Shown here: positions 22,396-33,689 of the stretch, in pieces | Position numbering within the stretch: the first letter of the stretch is position 1 | How the letters are laid out: each line of letters begins with the position of its first letter | From: Dromiciops gliroides | Taxonomy: Eukaryota > Chordata > Mammalia > Microbiotheria > Microbiotheriidae | NCBI RefSeq assembly: GCF_019393635.1 | Contig: NC_057867.1 | Coordinates: 66,901,492 to 66,965,491 of the forward strand | DNA length: 64,000 nucleotides | Direction of reading: 5' to 3' | The notes under the pieces: generated by a model | The model's input: the letters and a program-made list of their open reading frames with translations, nothing else | Told to the model about the DNA's origin: nothing | Databases searched by the model: none | Position numbers and translations under genes: made by a program

Positions 22396-23050
22396 TATTG
22401 AAGAAGCTGATGGATATAGTTCTCATAGGATAAGTTTGTGCGTATATGTGTATAAGAAAGGTACAGAATGTGTATCTCTGTGTGTATGTGTCTGTATGTT
22501 CTGGAGCATCATAGTTGATCTACCTATGGAAAGGAAGTCATTCCGAGTCTGATGTGTCTGGGATCATGGATCAGAGTTTAGACTCCAAAGAAAGTCTGTT
22601 CTTTTCTCTTCTTTGACATAGTGGTGATGAAGAATTCTAAAAGAAGCCACTTTGGGACTTAGTTTCCTCAACAGTAGAATAATAAGTTGAAATAGATGAC
22701 CTCTAAGGTCCCTTTTTCTAACTCTGTCATCATTTTATCCAATAACTCAACTTCCATTTCCTCCAAGGAGCCTTCCATGATTCCCTTGCGTCACCTCTCT
22801 CAGCCCTCTAAACTCCCCCCACCAGACCCATGTAGCACTTTTTTCTCCCCACAGTGCTAATACATACATACATACATACATATGAATACATATTTTTGGT
22901 CCATTCAAAATATATGATTTCTTAGTCTAGAGGCCTCTCAATGTGGACACTCCCTCCCTTCTGCTTAGGTGCATATCAACAACTCCTTTGTAATTTATCA
23001 TCTTAGATGCTTGGGGGTGCAGAAAAGTTAAGTGACTTTTTTCTAATATG
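22396..23050. other. intergenic, includes short TACA repeat at 22860-22883
   Basis: No coding sequence. A (TACA)n microsatellite of about six units is present at 22860-22883. Confidence 0.5.
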
Positions 23051-23365
23051 ACTCTAATCAGGCATAGTGGCATCTAAGTAGGTATCTTTTTTTTTTTAAT
23101 TGAGGGTAGCCTTCTGGATACCTTTAAAACTCTTCTCACATAGCATAGCTTGACCTGTCTCTAGATAAGGCCAACTCTTTCCCAGCATGATGTAGTAGGA
23201 AACAACATTTGACTTAAGCCCATAACACTTGGGTTTGAACCCTGGCCCTAAGCTTATAGTTTGATTTTTGGCAAATCACTTCACTGCTCTTAGCTTCTTT
23301 CCTCGTATATAAGAAAAGTTCACCAGAAATGTCATATTTATGTATAATAATATAAGCATTATTAT
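23051..23365 (+). repeat. left arm of a roughly 300-bp inverted duplication
   Basis: This segment is the reverse complement of 26343-26642 at roughly 85-90% identity by eye. Shared strings include CTCTAATCAGGCATAGTGGC at the outer end and AATAATATAAGC at the inner end. Similarity stops abruptly at both ends. The middle contains a decayed MIR-like head, but the match extends well outside it. Confidence 0.9.
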
Positions 23366-23478
23366 AGTCACACAGTAAGTATCAGAGATAGGACTTGAAC
23401 CCAGATCTTCCTGACTCCATGGCTGGCTCTCTACCCCTTATGCCACCTTGCCTTTCTGTACTTATCTTGTAATATATA

Positions 23479-24364
23479 CAGCCAGTTCTCACTTTACGTA
23501 AATTCACATTACACAAATTTGATTTTATGTAAAGAATTCTGAAAGGCATAGGAAGAAGCAACAAAACACATATGAAGAGAGTTTGGAAAGCATACCTGCA
23601 GTTCACACCCGATTTTCGTGGATTTGACAAAAAAGAAATCTTCAAAGAAGTAAGTAACAAAATTGTAAAATTGGCACAAAGAATTGGAGCTAGAAGTGGT
23701 TGCGAATGATGTGGAAGAAGTGATTGAGTCTCATGGAGAAGAACTGTCGAATGCGGGTCTGATTGAGATGCTAGCTGCAAAGATTGCTGAAGAAGAAAGA
23801 GAAACTTTGGAACCTGAGGTCAGACCAAAAAGGTTCATGATGAAGCAGTTGGCAGAAGCATTTCATTATTTGAGTGAATTTCTTTCATGTATGGAAAAGA
23901 TGGATCCAAATCATTCAAGATTGTTAAAAGTTCAAAGACTAGTTGAAGATAATATTGCTTGCTATCATCAGATGTATGAGGGGGAAAAAAGAGACACTGT
24001 CCAAACGTCTCTCAATAGCTTCATTAACAAAGTTGTGCAGCCCACCCCCAATGATAAAGGCTGGGTGCAGTGAGCAGGGACGGAGCAACATCCTACAGGC
24101 CTATGCTCACTTTACTGTTCAGTACTGTGCACACTTTATCATTACCTTTCCCTTTCATTTCTTAATTCTGTTTATTATCACAGGTACAGTATTTAATGTG
24201 TCTGCATTTTAGTACATTTTATGACTTGTATAAAGGTATTCTTTTGGGTATGCCCTTGCTACATAGGCTAAGTGAAGTGGGTGGGTAGGGGCAAATTCAC
24301 AGTACATAGAAATTTCTTTACATGGAGGTCTGTGGAACAATCCACTTATAGAAAGTGAAAACTG
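23479..24364 (+). mobile_element. Tigger-type DNA transposon relic with transposase C-terminus
   Basis: Bounded by CAGCCAGTTCTCACTTTACG at left and the partial inverse AGAAAGTGAAAACTG at right, each next to TA, the target duplication of the mariner/Tigger superfamily. Inside, 23684-24073 is an open frame of 129 codons. It reads like the C-terminal tail of a Tigger transposase: ESHGEELSN, KRFMMKQLAEAFHYLSEF, MDPNHSR, ACYHQMYEGEKR and TVQTSLNSFINKV. The helix-turn-helix and DDE catalytic parts are missing, so this is an internally deleted, inactive copy. Confidence 0.85.
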
Positions 24365-24419
24365 TATTAGAATTGTCTTTGTCAAAAAAAATTAAATTAA
24401 ACTTTAAAAATTTTAAAAA

Positions 24420-24555
24420 GAATTATCTTTGTCTTCTCCTCCTTCTAGGCTGTAAGCTCTATGAGGACAAGAACTTTTTCTTATCTAAATTTTATATTGT
24501 CCCCAGTGTCTAGCACAGTGTTCTGCACATAGTAGATCCTTTCTTGGTGTTGATT
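24420..24555 (+). mobile_element. L2 LINE 3' end, sense
   Basis: Ordered L2 3' tail blocks: GCTGTAAGCTCTATGAGGAC, then GTCTAGCACAGTGTTCTGCA and CATAGTAGATCC. Confidence 0.85.
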
Positions 24556-25195
24556 AAACAAGTACTTTCTTTCATGGGCAGAAGCTACCTGAATAGAGAT
24601 AACTCTTTAGATAAGAGGATGCTTTATTTCTCCCTGGCAGCAGTCCTGCTGGAGGGCACTAAACATGTAAATTCTACACATTTGTTTGATGAAATCAAAT
24701 GGACAAAGCCTCACTCACTGGTGGGAATAACAACTGTGTCGATAAACTCTCTGACCACACTCCAAATCTCCAGTTCAGTTTGGGAAACAGTACTTTTTTC
24801 TCTGGTCAGTCCAGCTGAGCGAGCAGCCTACTACGCCTCTTGATAGTACTGGGAATTCTGAAGAAACCTAGGTTGTGCTACAGAGTGCTGCAAAGTAATG
24901 ATGGTGTGCTGCCCCCAGGGGGCATAGCATCAAGGGAACAGATCATTTTGCCTATAAATCTGGGGCACATTTTTCCATTCATTCACCATGAGTGAGAAGA
25001 TTGGACATGTCTAGGGAATTTGCATGGAGAGGTCCACATGAGGCACTGTGGCTAAGGGTGTGTGTATGAAAGGGCACACATGTTGAATGTAAGCTCGAGG
25101 GCAGGGATTGTTTTATTTGCTGCCTTTGTAGCTCTGCTACTTGGCATACCGTAGGTAGATAAATGCTTTTAAAGCATTTTTGTGTGCATAATGGT
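24556..25195. other. intergenic; no recognised gene
   Basis: An open frame at 24544-24843 has no recognisable domain and overlaps L2 sequence at its start, so I do not call a gene. 24984-25034 is repeated at 28615-28660. Confidence 0.45.
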
Positions 25196-25214
25196 GATGA
25201 TTTCTTTTTCTTTT

Positions 25215-25358
25215 TTTTTTTTTAGTGAGGCAACTGGGGTTAAGTGACTTGCCCAGGGTCACACAGCTAGTAAGTGTTAAGTGTCTGAGGCCGGATTTGA
25301 ACTCAGGTACTCCTGACTCCAGGGCCGGTGCTCTATCCACTGCGCCACCTAGCTGCCC
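25215..25358 (-). mobile_element. tRNA-derived SINE, antisense
   Basis: GTGAGGCAACTGGGG tail complement. 19-bp target duplication beginning GATGATTTCTTTTTC at 25196-25214 and 25359-25377. Confidence 0.96.
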
Positions 25359-25390
25359 GATGATTTCTTTTTCTTTTCTTTCTTTCTTTT

Positions 25391-25524
25391 TTTTTTGTGG
25401 GGCAATGAGGGTTAAGTGACTTGCCCAAGGTCACACAGCTAGTAAGTGCCAAGTGTCTGAGGCCGAATTTGAACTCAGGTCCTCCTGAATCCAGGGCCAG
25501 TGTTTTTTCTACTGCGCCACCTAG
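25391..25524 (-). mobile_element. tRNA-derived SINE, antisense, head truncated
   Basis: GGGGCAATGAGGG tail complement. It ends at GCGCCACCTAG without the final CTGCCCC. It follows the previous SINE directly. Confidence 0.92.
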
Positions 25525-26342
25525 AGAAATGTGTTGCAATTCAAAGGCTGTCCATTGTGTAAAGGTGAGTTTTATGTTTTGCTTGTTTTTTAAAATTTAG
25601 GCAATTATGGCTTCTAACTAAGGAATAATTACACAGGTGATTTTCCAACCATCCCCAGTGTGGAGATAATGTTTTCATCTGGACAAAACACCCAGAATCT
25701 TCATTCTCATCAGTCAGGTCTTCCACCAGTTCCTGGCTCCTTGCTGGTTTCTCAGATGATCCTTGGTAATTGTGGTGACTGACACATTCTCAATCCTGCA
25801 GGCTAACCTGGTGATGAGCCCCTCCAAATTTGGCTAGGTCAGCCCTTGAATGACAGCTATATGTTTGTGTATATTCATCCCAGGGCCCACACTCAAAGCT
25901 TTTCCAAGATGGGACAATTGTCAAAGCTTATATTCCATTCACAAAACCTTAGAAAGCCCTGAGTTTCAAAGAATAAGTTTATACTTTAAATTGTAATAGA
26001 AAGCATTTTCATGTGAGGAAAAAGATATTCCTGACTATGAGAATTATCACTGACCAGTTTGTTTGAGGGGTCCTCAGAGATCCCTTTCCCTACAGATGTT
26101 TAAGGAAAGGTTAGAGACCTGACCGAGATGCTTGCTATGGATGGCTGGACTACGTGACAGACTTTGAAAGATTCCTCTTCTCAAGATCTTTGGTTCTCTG
26201 TCAGAGCTGCCAAGTCCTCGGTTGCTGAGGAACGGACAATGTCTCCATCTGGTGGATATTTATTGCGTTGCAACTACACATTCTTCCTACCCCATCTCCC
26301 ATTATGTACAACAGCCTTGTGATTCTTTGGCGTGTGAACCAA
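25525..26342. other. intergenic, nothing recognised
   Basis: No coding or repeat family recognised; inside the space between the two inverted arms. Confidence 0.4.
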
Positions 26343-26642
26343 ATAATAACGCTTATATTATTACATAGAAATATGACATTTCTAGCGAACTTTTCTTATA
26401 CATGATGAAACAAGGTAAGAGCAGTATAGTGATTTGCTAAAAACCAAACTATAAACGTTAGGGCCAGGTTCAAACCCAAGTGTTATGGGCTTAAGTCAAA
26501 TGTTGTTGTTCATTCTGGGAAAGAGTTGGCTTTATCTAGAGATAGGTCAAACTATCCTATGTGAGAAGAGTTTTAAAGGTATCGAGAAGGCTACCCTCAA
26601 TTTAAAAAAACCTACTTAGATGCCACTATGCCTGATTAGAGT
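26343..26642 (-). repeat. right arm of a roughly 300-bp inverted duplication
   Basis: Reverse complement of 23051-23365. The arms enclose about 3.0 kb holding the Tigger relic, an L2 3' end and two SINEs. Confidence 0.9.
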
Positions 26643-26734
26643 TCTCCCTCTGGTCTTCTTTTAAAATAGTGGTGATGTACTGTGTTTATATAAGACAATC
26701 CTCGAGAGATGTAATTATACCATAAGGTATACTA

Positions 26735-26985
26735 GTAATAGCTAACATTTCTATGCAGAACACTTTAAGGTTTGCAAAGAGCTTTATATGTTATTTCATT
26801 TCATCTTCACGACAACCTTGGGAGGCAAGTGCTATTAACCCCATTTTGTAGATGAGGAAACTAAGGCTGAGAAAATTTAACTTGCCCAGCATAACACAGT
26901 GCTAGTAGGTATCTGAGGCACAAGATTTGAAGTTGAGTCTTTCTCACTACAAGCCCAGTGCTCTTATCTACTACATTAATCAATG
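26735..26985 (-). mobile_element. MIR/CORE-SINE relic, antisense
   Basis: TAATAGCTAACATTTCTATG, then TTTGCAAAGAGCTTTATATG, CCCATTTTGTAGATGAGGAA and a decayed head. Typical antisense MIR order. Confidence 0.85.
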
Positions 26986-27006
26986 ATGGCACCCGGCACT
27001 CCTTTT

Positions 27007-27164
27007 TTTTTTTCTTTTAATTTTTTTGTGGGGCAATGAGGGTTAAGTGACTTGCCCAGGGTCACACAGCTAGTAAGTGTCGAGTGTCAGGCCAAATTTG
27101 AACTCAGGTCCTCATGAATCCAGGGCCAGTGCTTTATCCACTGCACCACCTAGCTGCCCCTCAC
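27007..27164 (-). mobile_element. tRNA-derived SINE, antisense
   Basis: GGGGCAATGAGGG tail complement. Target duplication CACTCCTTTT at 26997-27006 and 27165-27174. Confidence 0.93.
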
Positions 27165-27369
27165 CACTCCTTTTCACATGTGCTTTCTCCCTCCCCCCCC
27201 CAAAAGAACCCAGCTATCACATATTCAAAATATCCATTTGGTGGCCCATACTTACTAAAAACCCATAGGCCACAAGTCTCCATCAACATGTTTACTTTTA
27301 ATAGTCATCCAGAGGATACAGTTGAAGCAAAGGTGTTTAATGAAATAGCAAAATAGAACATTTAAGTTA

Positions 27370-28612
27370 CTAATCTCTCAGTTGCCAACTCCAATGTCCT
27401 TTGTCAGTCCTCATCCTTCACCTCATCTCTTCAGCCTTTGACACTGCCAATCACCCTCTTCTCCTAGCTGATCTCTTCTCCCTAGGTTTTTCCGACACTG
27501 CTATCTCCTAGTTTTCTTCCCATGTGTCAGAACTCTCCATCTCAGTCTTCTTTGCTGGATTATCATCCAGGTCATGTCCACTCACCGTGAGTGTCCCACA
27601 AGGCTCTATCTATCCAGGAGAAGAGTGCTTCTCCCTCTATATTATTTCACTTGTTAATCCTATCAGCTCCTGTGGTTTTAATGATCATTTCTGTGCTGCT
27701 GATTCTCAGATCTACTTCTCCCATACTAACCTGTCTCCTAACCTCCAGACTCACATTTCCAACTGACTGTTGTACATCTTGAATTAGATTCCCCACAGTC
27801 ATCTTAAACTCACCATGTCCCAAACTAAATTCATTATATCTCACCCAAACCCTCCCCTATTCCTAATTTTCCCATCACTACTCTCAGGGGTACCACCATC
27901 CTCCTAGTCACCTGGCCTCCAACCTAGGTTTCGTCTTCAACTCCTCAGTCTCTCTCATTGTCATATCCAAGCTGTTGTCAAGACCAGTTGATTTTTTTTT
28001 CTTTTCAACATCTCTACCATCCCTTCCCTCCTTGGACACTGCTCCCACTGGTGCAGGCCCTTATCACTTTGTGCCTTGATTATTGCAATAGCTGCTGGGA
28101 GGCCTGCCTGCCTCAAGTTTCTCCCCACTCCAATCCATCTTTCTCCACTCATCTGTCAAATTAATCTTCCTAAAGTGCTAATTTCATCCCTCCTCTCCTG
28201 TCACTTCCAGGATCGAATACAAAATCCTGTTTGTTATTCAAAGCTCTTCCCTAATCTTTCCAGTTCTTAGACCTTCATCAGCTCCACAGTAAAACAGGCC
28301 TCTATTCATCAAACAGTATACTCCATCTCCAGACTCCAGGTGTTATTGTTAGTTGTTCTTCATGGCTGGAATGCTCTCCCACCTCATCTGTATCTCTGTC
28401 TTTTCTGAAGTCCCATTCTGCAGGAAGCTTTTCCTGATCCCCCTGAATGCTAGTCCCTTCCCTCTGCTGATTATCTCTAATTTCGCCTGAATAGATGCAT
28501 TGTCTTTCCCATTAGTCTATGAGCTCTTTGAAAGCAAGGACTGTCTTGCCTTTCTTTGTATCCCTAGCACTTAGTTCAGTGCTTGAGAAATGCTTATTGA
28601 CTCACTATTACA
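27370..28612 (+). mobile_element. L2 LINE, sense, RT remnant to 3' end
   Basis: Long decayed L2. Frames 27524-27766 preserve remnants of the reverse-transcriptase region around the catalytic motif (VPQGSIYPGE and CAADSQIYFS, from PQGS and YADDTQIY-type motifs). Downstream are GATTATTGCAATAGCTGCTG and the L2 3' tail CCCTAGCACTTAGTTCAGTG. Multiple stops, not functional. Confidence 0.85.
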
Positions 28613-29199
28613 CACACCATGAATGGGAAGATTGGACATGTCTACGGAATGTACATGAGGGGATAAAAACAGGGAACACACATGGTCATGGGACACACAT
28701 AGAGTGGTACTTACATATGAAGCCTATGGCAAAGCATGCTTCCAATACTGCCGAGTAGCTTCTGTCTTCCAATGATGTCATTGTGTTTCTCCTGCTGAGT
28801 CTTCCTCCTCACCTTTGCCTTCATTTGGCATGGATTTTCTGCAGGGCGATGATCACCTGGTCCCATGGTTTCTGCCTTGCATGGCCCCCTTGGGCACATG
28901 GTGGTAGAATTTCACTCTGCTTCTATCTTCTGGCTTTATCTGGAATCCTCAACTCTGGTGCTATCTCTTCCCCATAAGAGTAAGGGTGGTCTCTGTGAGA
29001 TCTCTTTCAGCTTAGAGCCCCAAAAGATGTGATCCTTAATCTTAGGTTGTCCAGACCCACATTCCCTTCCTTTGATATCACTCCTTATTCCAACATCTCC
29101 ATTCATGTCAGACCTATCTGTCCTGGGTCCCTGATTGACTCTACCCTTCTGTGTTCTCCTATGTCATCTGGAACACATTTGAACATGCTGCTCTTCATA
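28613..29199. other. intergenic; includes short repeat of 24984-25034
   Basis: 28615-28660 shares CACCATGA..GAAGATTGGACATGTCTA with 24984-25034. No gene recognised. Confidence 0.5.
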
Positions 29200-29449
29200 T
29201 TGTTCTGGGGCAGTCGTTCCAGGACTGTTTGTCTCTTTGTGACCTCTTGTAGAGTTTTCTTGGCAAAGATGGCAGAGTGGTTTGCCATTTCCTTTTCCAA
29301 TTCATTTTATAGATGAGGAACTGAAACAAACAAGGCTAAGTAACTTGCCCAGGGTCACACAGTAAGTATCTGAGGCCAGATTTGAACCCATGATGATGAA
29401 TCTTACTGACTGTGGCCCAGCACTCTATCCACTGTGCCAGCTAGCTGCC
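29200..29449 (-). mobile_element. composite SINE with RTE-like 3' tail, antisense
   Basis: The tRNA-derived head complement at the right joins a long 3' segment that on the minus strand reads GGAAATGGCAAACCACTCTG, then AGAAAACTC and GGTCACAAAGAGACAAACAG. The ending recalls the RTE (BovB-type) 3' end rather than the A-tailed SINE. Confidence 0.8.
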
Positions 29450-29679
29450 CTATGCCCTGTGCTCTTCATCTTAGAGCTTTTCATTATATCATTCCTTCCA
29501 TTTCCTTGTTACTTAAGGCTCTCTCATGAGGATACTACATTCCTGGCCATTCTCTTTAGTAATGGACACCTTCTCATGCTCCCTGATCAGGAGGAAGAGG
29601 TGTCATGCTTCCTCCCTTCAATATCTCAGCCTTTTAATTAACCAGTTCAACTTTACCCTTTCCCAAACCTTTGAACCAG

Positions 29680-29931
29680 AGCAGCTAGGTGGCACAGTGG
29701 ATAGAGTGCCAGCTCTGGAGTCAGGAGGACCTGAGTTCAAATCCAGCCTCAGACACTTACTAGCTGTGTGATCCTGGGCAAGTTATTTAACTGTGTTTGC
29801 CTGAATTCTTCATCCGTAAAATGAACTGGGGAAGGAAATGGCAAACCACCACAGTATCTTTGCCAAGAAAACCCCAAACAGGGTCACAGAGTTGGACACA
29901 ACTGAAACAACTGAACAACAGCAATAAACCT
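29680..29931 (+). mobile_element. composite SINE with RTE-like 3' tail, sense
   Basis: Head GCAGCTAGGTGGCACAGTGG, body as in the common SINE, then AATGGCAAACCACCACAGTA, TTTGCCAAGAAAACCCC and GGTCACAGAGTTGGACACAA ending ACAACTGAACAACAG. No poly(A) tail, as expected for RTE-mobilised SINEs. Confidence 0.85.
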
Positions 29932-30729
29932 TGGAACTTGTTGCCCCATTATTCTATTGCTGCTCTTTCATTCTTTTCCAAACTGGATTACTCTTACTTG
30001 TCTACCTTCTTTCCTTTTGTGTACACTGTAGGAGGAAGTCACACAGCTGTTTTGATTATACCTATTGCAAATTTGTGTTTTTAGTCTTACCTGGATATTT
30101 ACTGTTAGCTACATATGCACCCTTTCTGTCTTGCTCAGTTAATCTCCAAAGGTCATTTGCACAGATCCAGACTATCCATAGGGTGCATGATGGAAACTGA
30201 AGGAAATATACTCAGCCCAAATCAAATAGCAGATTCAATTCAGGGAGTGGCCGCTAAGGCAGAAGCAAAGGAAATAGAGATACCTAACCTAATACCACTT
30301 TGGCCTGTGGTCCTGGCTCTGAAAAATAGTCCCTTCAAATAGCCCCTTTGGCCATAAGATAAAATATGGGCAGTGGGTCTCATTGCAATTGAGTGGAGAA
30401 CCAGGAGAGAGAATATTAGCAGAAAACCAGGTGGTGGCAACACAACAGAGACAATTGCCCAGCAAAGGACACCAGAAGACATCAGCGCAGAAGAGAAAGT
30501 AGCAAGCAATGGTATCAGAGAAGAGAGGGATTCTTGCTAGAAACATGTTACTATTAGTCATGAGTTACTATTACTATATAACTAGTGAGTTACTGTTACT
30601 ATGTAAACAGGTTACACATGTTTTCTATGCATGTGTCCTTTCCCATGAGGGTTCATTCTTCTCTTGGTGCTGTAGGAATTTGTGGAAGAGGGTACTTCTC
30701 TATGTATTGGCGGATTTTCCTTATTATTG
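29932..30729. other. intergenic, nothing recognised
   Basis: Several short open frames overlap each other on both strands without any domain; treated as chance. Confidence 0.4.
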
Positions 30730-30747
30730 ATAGAAAATTTGACTTTC

Positions 30748-31607
30748 TTTTTTTTTATGAGATATTTTATTTTTTCCGTTACATGTAAAGATAGTTCTCA
30801 ACTTTTGTTTATACATGCTTTACAATTTCAGATTTTTCTCCCTCCCTCCCCTCCCTCCCCCCCTCCCTTAGATAGCAGGTAATCTGATATAGGTTATATC
30901 TATATATCTCTATACATAAACATATATATATACACACATATATATACACATAATTGCATTAATCTTGTTACAAGAGAAAGAATCAGAGCAGTGATGCAAA
31001 ACCTCAAAATAGAAAAAAAAAACAACAGCACCCAAAACAAAAGAAATAATATGGTTCAATCAGCATCTATACTCCACAGTTCTTTCTTTCTTTTTTTTTC
31101 TTGGATTTGGAGATCCTCTTCTATCATGAGTTCCCTGGAACTCTTCTGTACCATTGCATTGGTGAGAAGAATATAGTCCATCACAGTAGGTCAACACTCA
31201 ATGTTGATGATACTGTGTACAATGTTCTTCTGGTTCTGCTCATCTCACTCATCATCAGCTCACGTAAGACCCTCCAGGTTTCTCTGAACTCTTCCTGCTC
31301 ATCATTTCTTACAGCACAATAGTATTCCATTGTATTCATATACCACAACTTGTCCAGCCATTCCCCAATTGATGGGCACCCCCTCAACTTCCAATTCCTT
31401 GCTACCACGTAAAGAGCCGCTATAAATATTTTTGTACATGTGGGTCCCTTTCCCCCTTCCATGATTTCTTTGGGCAAAAGACCTAAAAGTGGGATTGCTG
31501 GGTCAAAGGGTATGCACAGCTTTATAGCCCTTTGGGCATAATTCCAAATTGCTCTCCAGAATGGTTGGATCAGCTCACAGCTCCACCAACAATGCATTAG
31601 TGTTCCA
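30748..31607 (-). mobile_element. young 5'-truncated L1, antisense, with 18-bp target duplication
   Basis: T run at 30748-30756 (the poly(A) tail), 3' UTR with pyrimidine and TA-rich tracts, then the end of ORF2 on the minus strand. The frame 31627-31181 keeps the L1 C-terminal blocks CWWSCELIQPFW, IPFDPAIPLLG and WYMNTMEYYCAVRNDE. Flanked by the duplication ATAGAAAATTTGACTTTC at 30730-30747 and 31608-31625. The 5' truncation falls exactly at the right duplication. Confidence 0.97.
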
Positions 31608-31863
31608 ATAGAAAATTTGACTTTCAAATATAGGACTCAAGAGAAACATAAAAAGATAAACAGGAAAGAGAAATCATAAAGGATTCAATATGGGTAAACG
31701 GTTTACATTCCTACATGGGAAGATGATACTGGTAACTTCTGAGAACTTTATCATTATTAGGGCAGTTAGAAGCAATATACATAGACCGAGGGCACAGATG
31801 TGAGTTGTCTATGACGGGATGATATACAAAAAATAAAATTGAGGGGTGAGAAAGAGGGATGCA

Positions 31864-32037
31864 AGGGGCAGCTAGGTGGCACAGTGGATAAAGCACTGAC
31901 CTTGGATTCAGGAGGACCTGAGTTCAAATCCAGCCTCAGACACATGACACTTACTAGCTGTGTGACCCTGGGCAAGTCACTTGACCCTCATTGCCCACGC
32001 AAAAACAAAACAAAACAAAACCAAAAAAAAAAAACAA
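31864..32037 (+). mobile_element. tRNA-derived SINE, sense
   Basis: Tail CATTGCCCACGC followed by AAAAC repeats. Target duplication GAGAAAGAGGGATGCA at 31848-31863 and 32038-32053. Confidence 0.97.
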
Positions 32038-32141
32038 GAGAAAGAGGGATGCAGTGGGATAAAGGGGAAGGGAGAGGTAGAATGGGGTAAATTATTTCAC
32101 ATAAAAGAGGTGCAAAAGAGCTTACACAATGGAGGGGAAGA

Positions 32142-32167
32142 TGTGTGTGTGTGTGTGTGTGGGGGGG
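32142..32167. repeat. short GT repeat with G run
   Basis: About ten GT units followed by seven G. Confidence 0.9.
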
Positions 32168-32339
32168 AATTGGTGGCAGACAACATTCGAACCTCACTGT
32201 CATTGGAATTGGCTTAAAGAGGGAATAACATACACAGTTGGGTGTAGAAATCTTTCTTACCCTACATGGAAGTAGGAAGGAGGGGAATAAGATAAGGGGA
32301 AGGCTGATATAAGAGTGGGTGGATTGAGGGAGGCAGTGG

Positions 32340-33350
32340 TCAGAAGCAAAACAAGTATTAAGATTCTACTGTCTACCAGACCATGTGCTAGGCTCTGGGG
32401 GTACAAAGGTTGAAACAATCTAGACTCTTAATGAGCTTACATTCTAATGGAAGAGACAAATTATACACATACATATAAGTATATTTATTTTATATTATAT
32501 TATATTGTATTTTATTACATTACATTATATTATATATGTATGTTCATCATATAGTGCTTTATGAATGTTTATTTCCTTCTCCACACCTCCATATAAGGTA
32601 TAAACATACCTAAATGCAAGCTAGGCTTAGAGGGCAGGCATCTGCCAGCCAGAGGGCCTAATGCAGGTGGTGATATTTGAGCTGCTGAAAGAAGCTATGG
32701 AGTCTAAGCAGCAGAGATGGGGAGGGAGAGCATTCTGGGCCTGGGGGATGGCTAGTGCAGAGGCATGGAGGCAAGAGATGGAGTGTTGTGAGTGAGGAGC
32801 AGAGAGGAGGCCAGCTTGGCTGGATCCCAGTGTGTGGAGGCAGGGAATAATATCCACTGAGGCTGGAAAGGTAGTTGGGGCCAAGGCTTTAAAAGCTAAC
32901 CAGAGGGGGCAGCTAGGTGGTGCAGTGGATAAAGCACCGGCTTTGAATTCAGGAGGACCTGAGTTCAAATCCGGATTCAGACACTTGAAACTTACTAGCT
33001 GTGTGACCCTGGGCAAGTCACTTAAAACCCAATTGCCTCACAAAAAAAAAAAAAAGCTAACCAGAGGCATTCATATTTGAGTCTAGAAGTAATAGGAAGC
33101 CACTGGAGTTGTTTGAATAGGGGAAACACATGATCCATTCTGTACTTCAGGAAAATGACTTTGACTGCAGTGTACTGTATAGGGCAGACTGGAGTGACAA
33201 GAGACTTGAGGCAGGGAAACCAATTAGGAAGCTGCTGTAATACTCTATGAGGGGATGAGACCCTGCATAAAGGTGAATTAGGGCTACAATTGGGTCTAGA
33301 GATGGAAAGTTTGTTCAAGTGAAACAAATCTCTGAAATCCAAATTCATAT
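32340..33350 (-). mobile_element. L2-type LINE, antisense, interrupted
   Basis: Starts with the antisense L2 3' end (CATGTGCTAGGCTCTGGGGG, then GAGCTTACATTCTAATGG) and continues through GAAAGAAGCTATGGAGTCTA and GAAGCCACTGGAGTTG. A TA-rich expansion occupies 32480-32535 and a SINE is inserted at 32907-33054. Confidence 0.75.
32907..33054 (+). mobile_element. tRNA-derived SINE, sense, inside L2
   Basis: CAATTGCCTCAC tail. Target duplication AGCTAACCAGAGG at 32894-32906 and 33055-33067. Confidence 0.97.
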
Positions 33351-33689
33351 TTATTAGCTCAGAGTAAAAATCAAATTGTCCATTTGGGGACTGGGAAGCT
33401 AAATAAGAATAGAATTCATGAATGTGGTCATTCGTTTGCCTGCTGTTCAGTCTTTGGCCACAGTATAGCTCTCTGCCTTGTTGATTATCTCTGGTGAATT
33501 GTTAATTCCTGACCTACTTTCCTCCAACTTCCAGAGCATTCCTGACTGCCTTCTTTGTCTGCCCAGCCACTGTGCATTCATGGAATTCAAATTAACTAAT
33601 ATTTGCACTAACAAAACAGAACCCACATGTGTCCCTGAAAACTTCAAGGATCAGAAGATCAGATATTTAGAGCTAAAGGGGGCCTGAGA

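Noticed and set aside
24544-24843. 99-codon open frame on the + strand
   Set aside because: Begins within an L2 3' end, with no recognisable domain, exon signals or homology that I can name.
31181-31627. 148-codon minus-strand frame as an independent gene
   Set aside because: It is the C-terminus of L1 ORF2 within a 5'-truncated insertion with its own target duplication.
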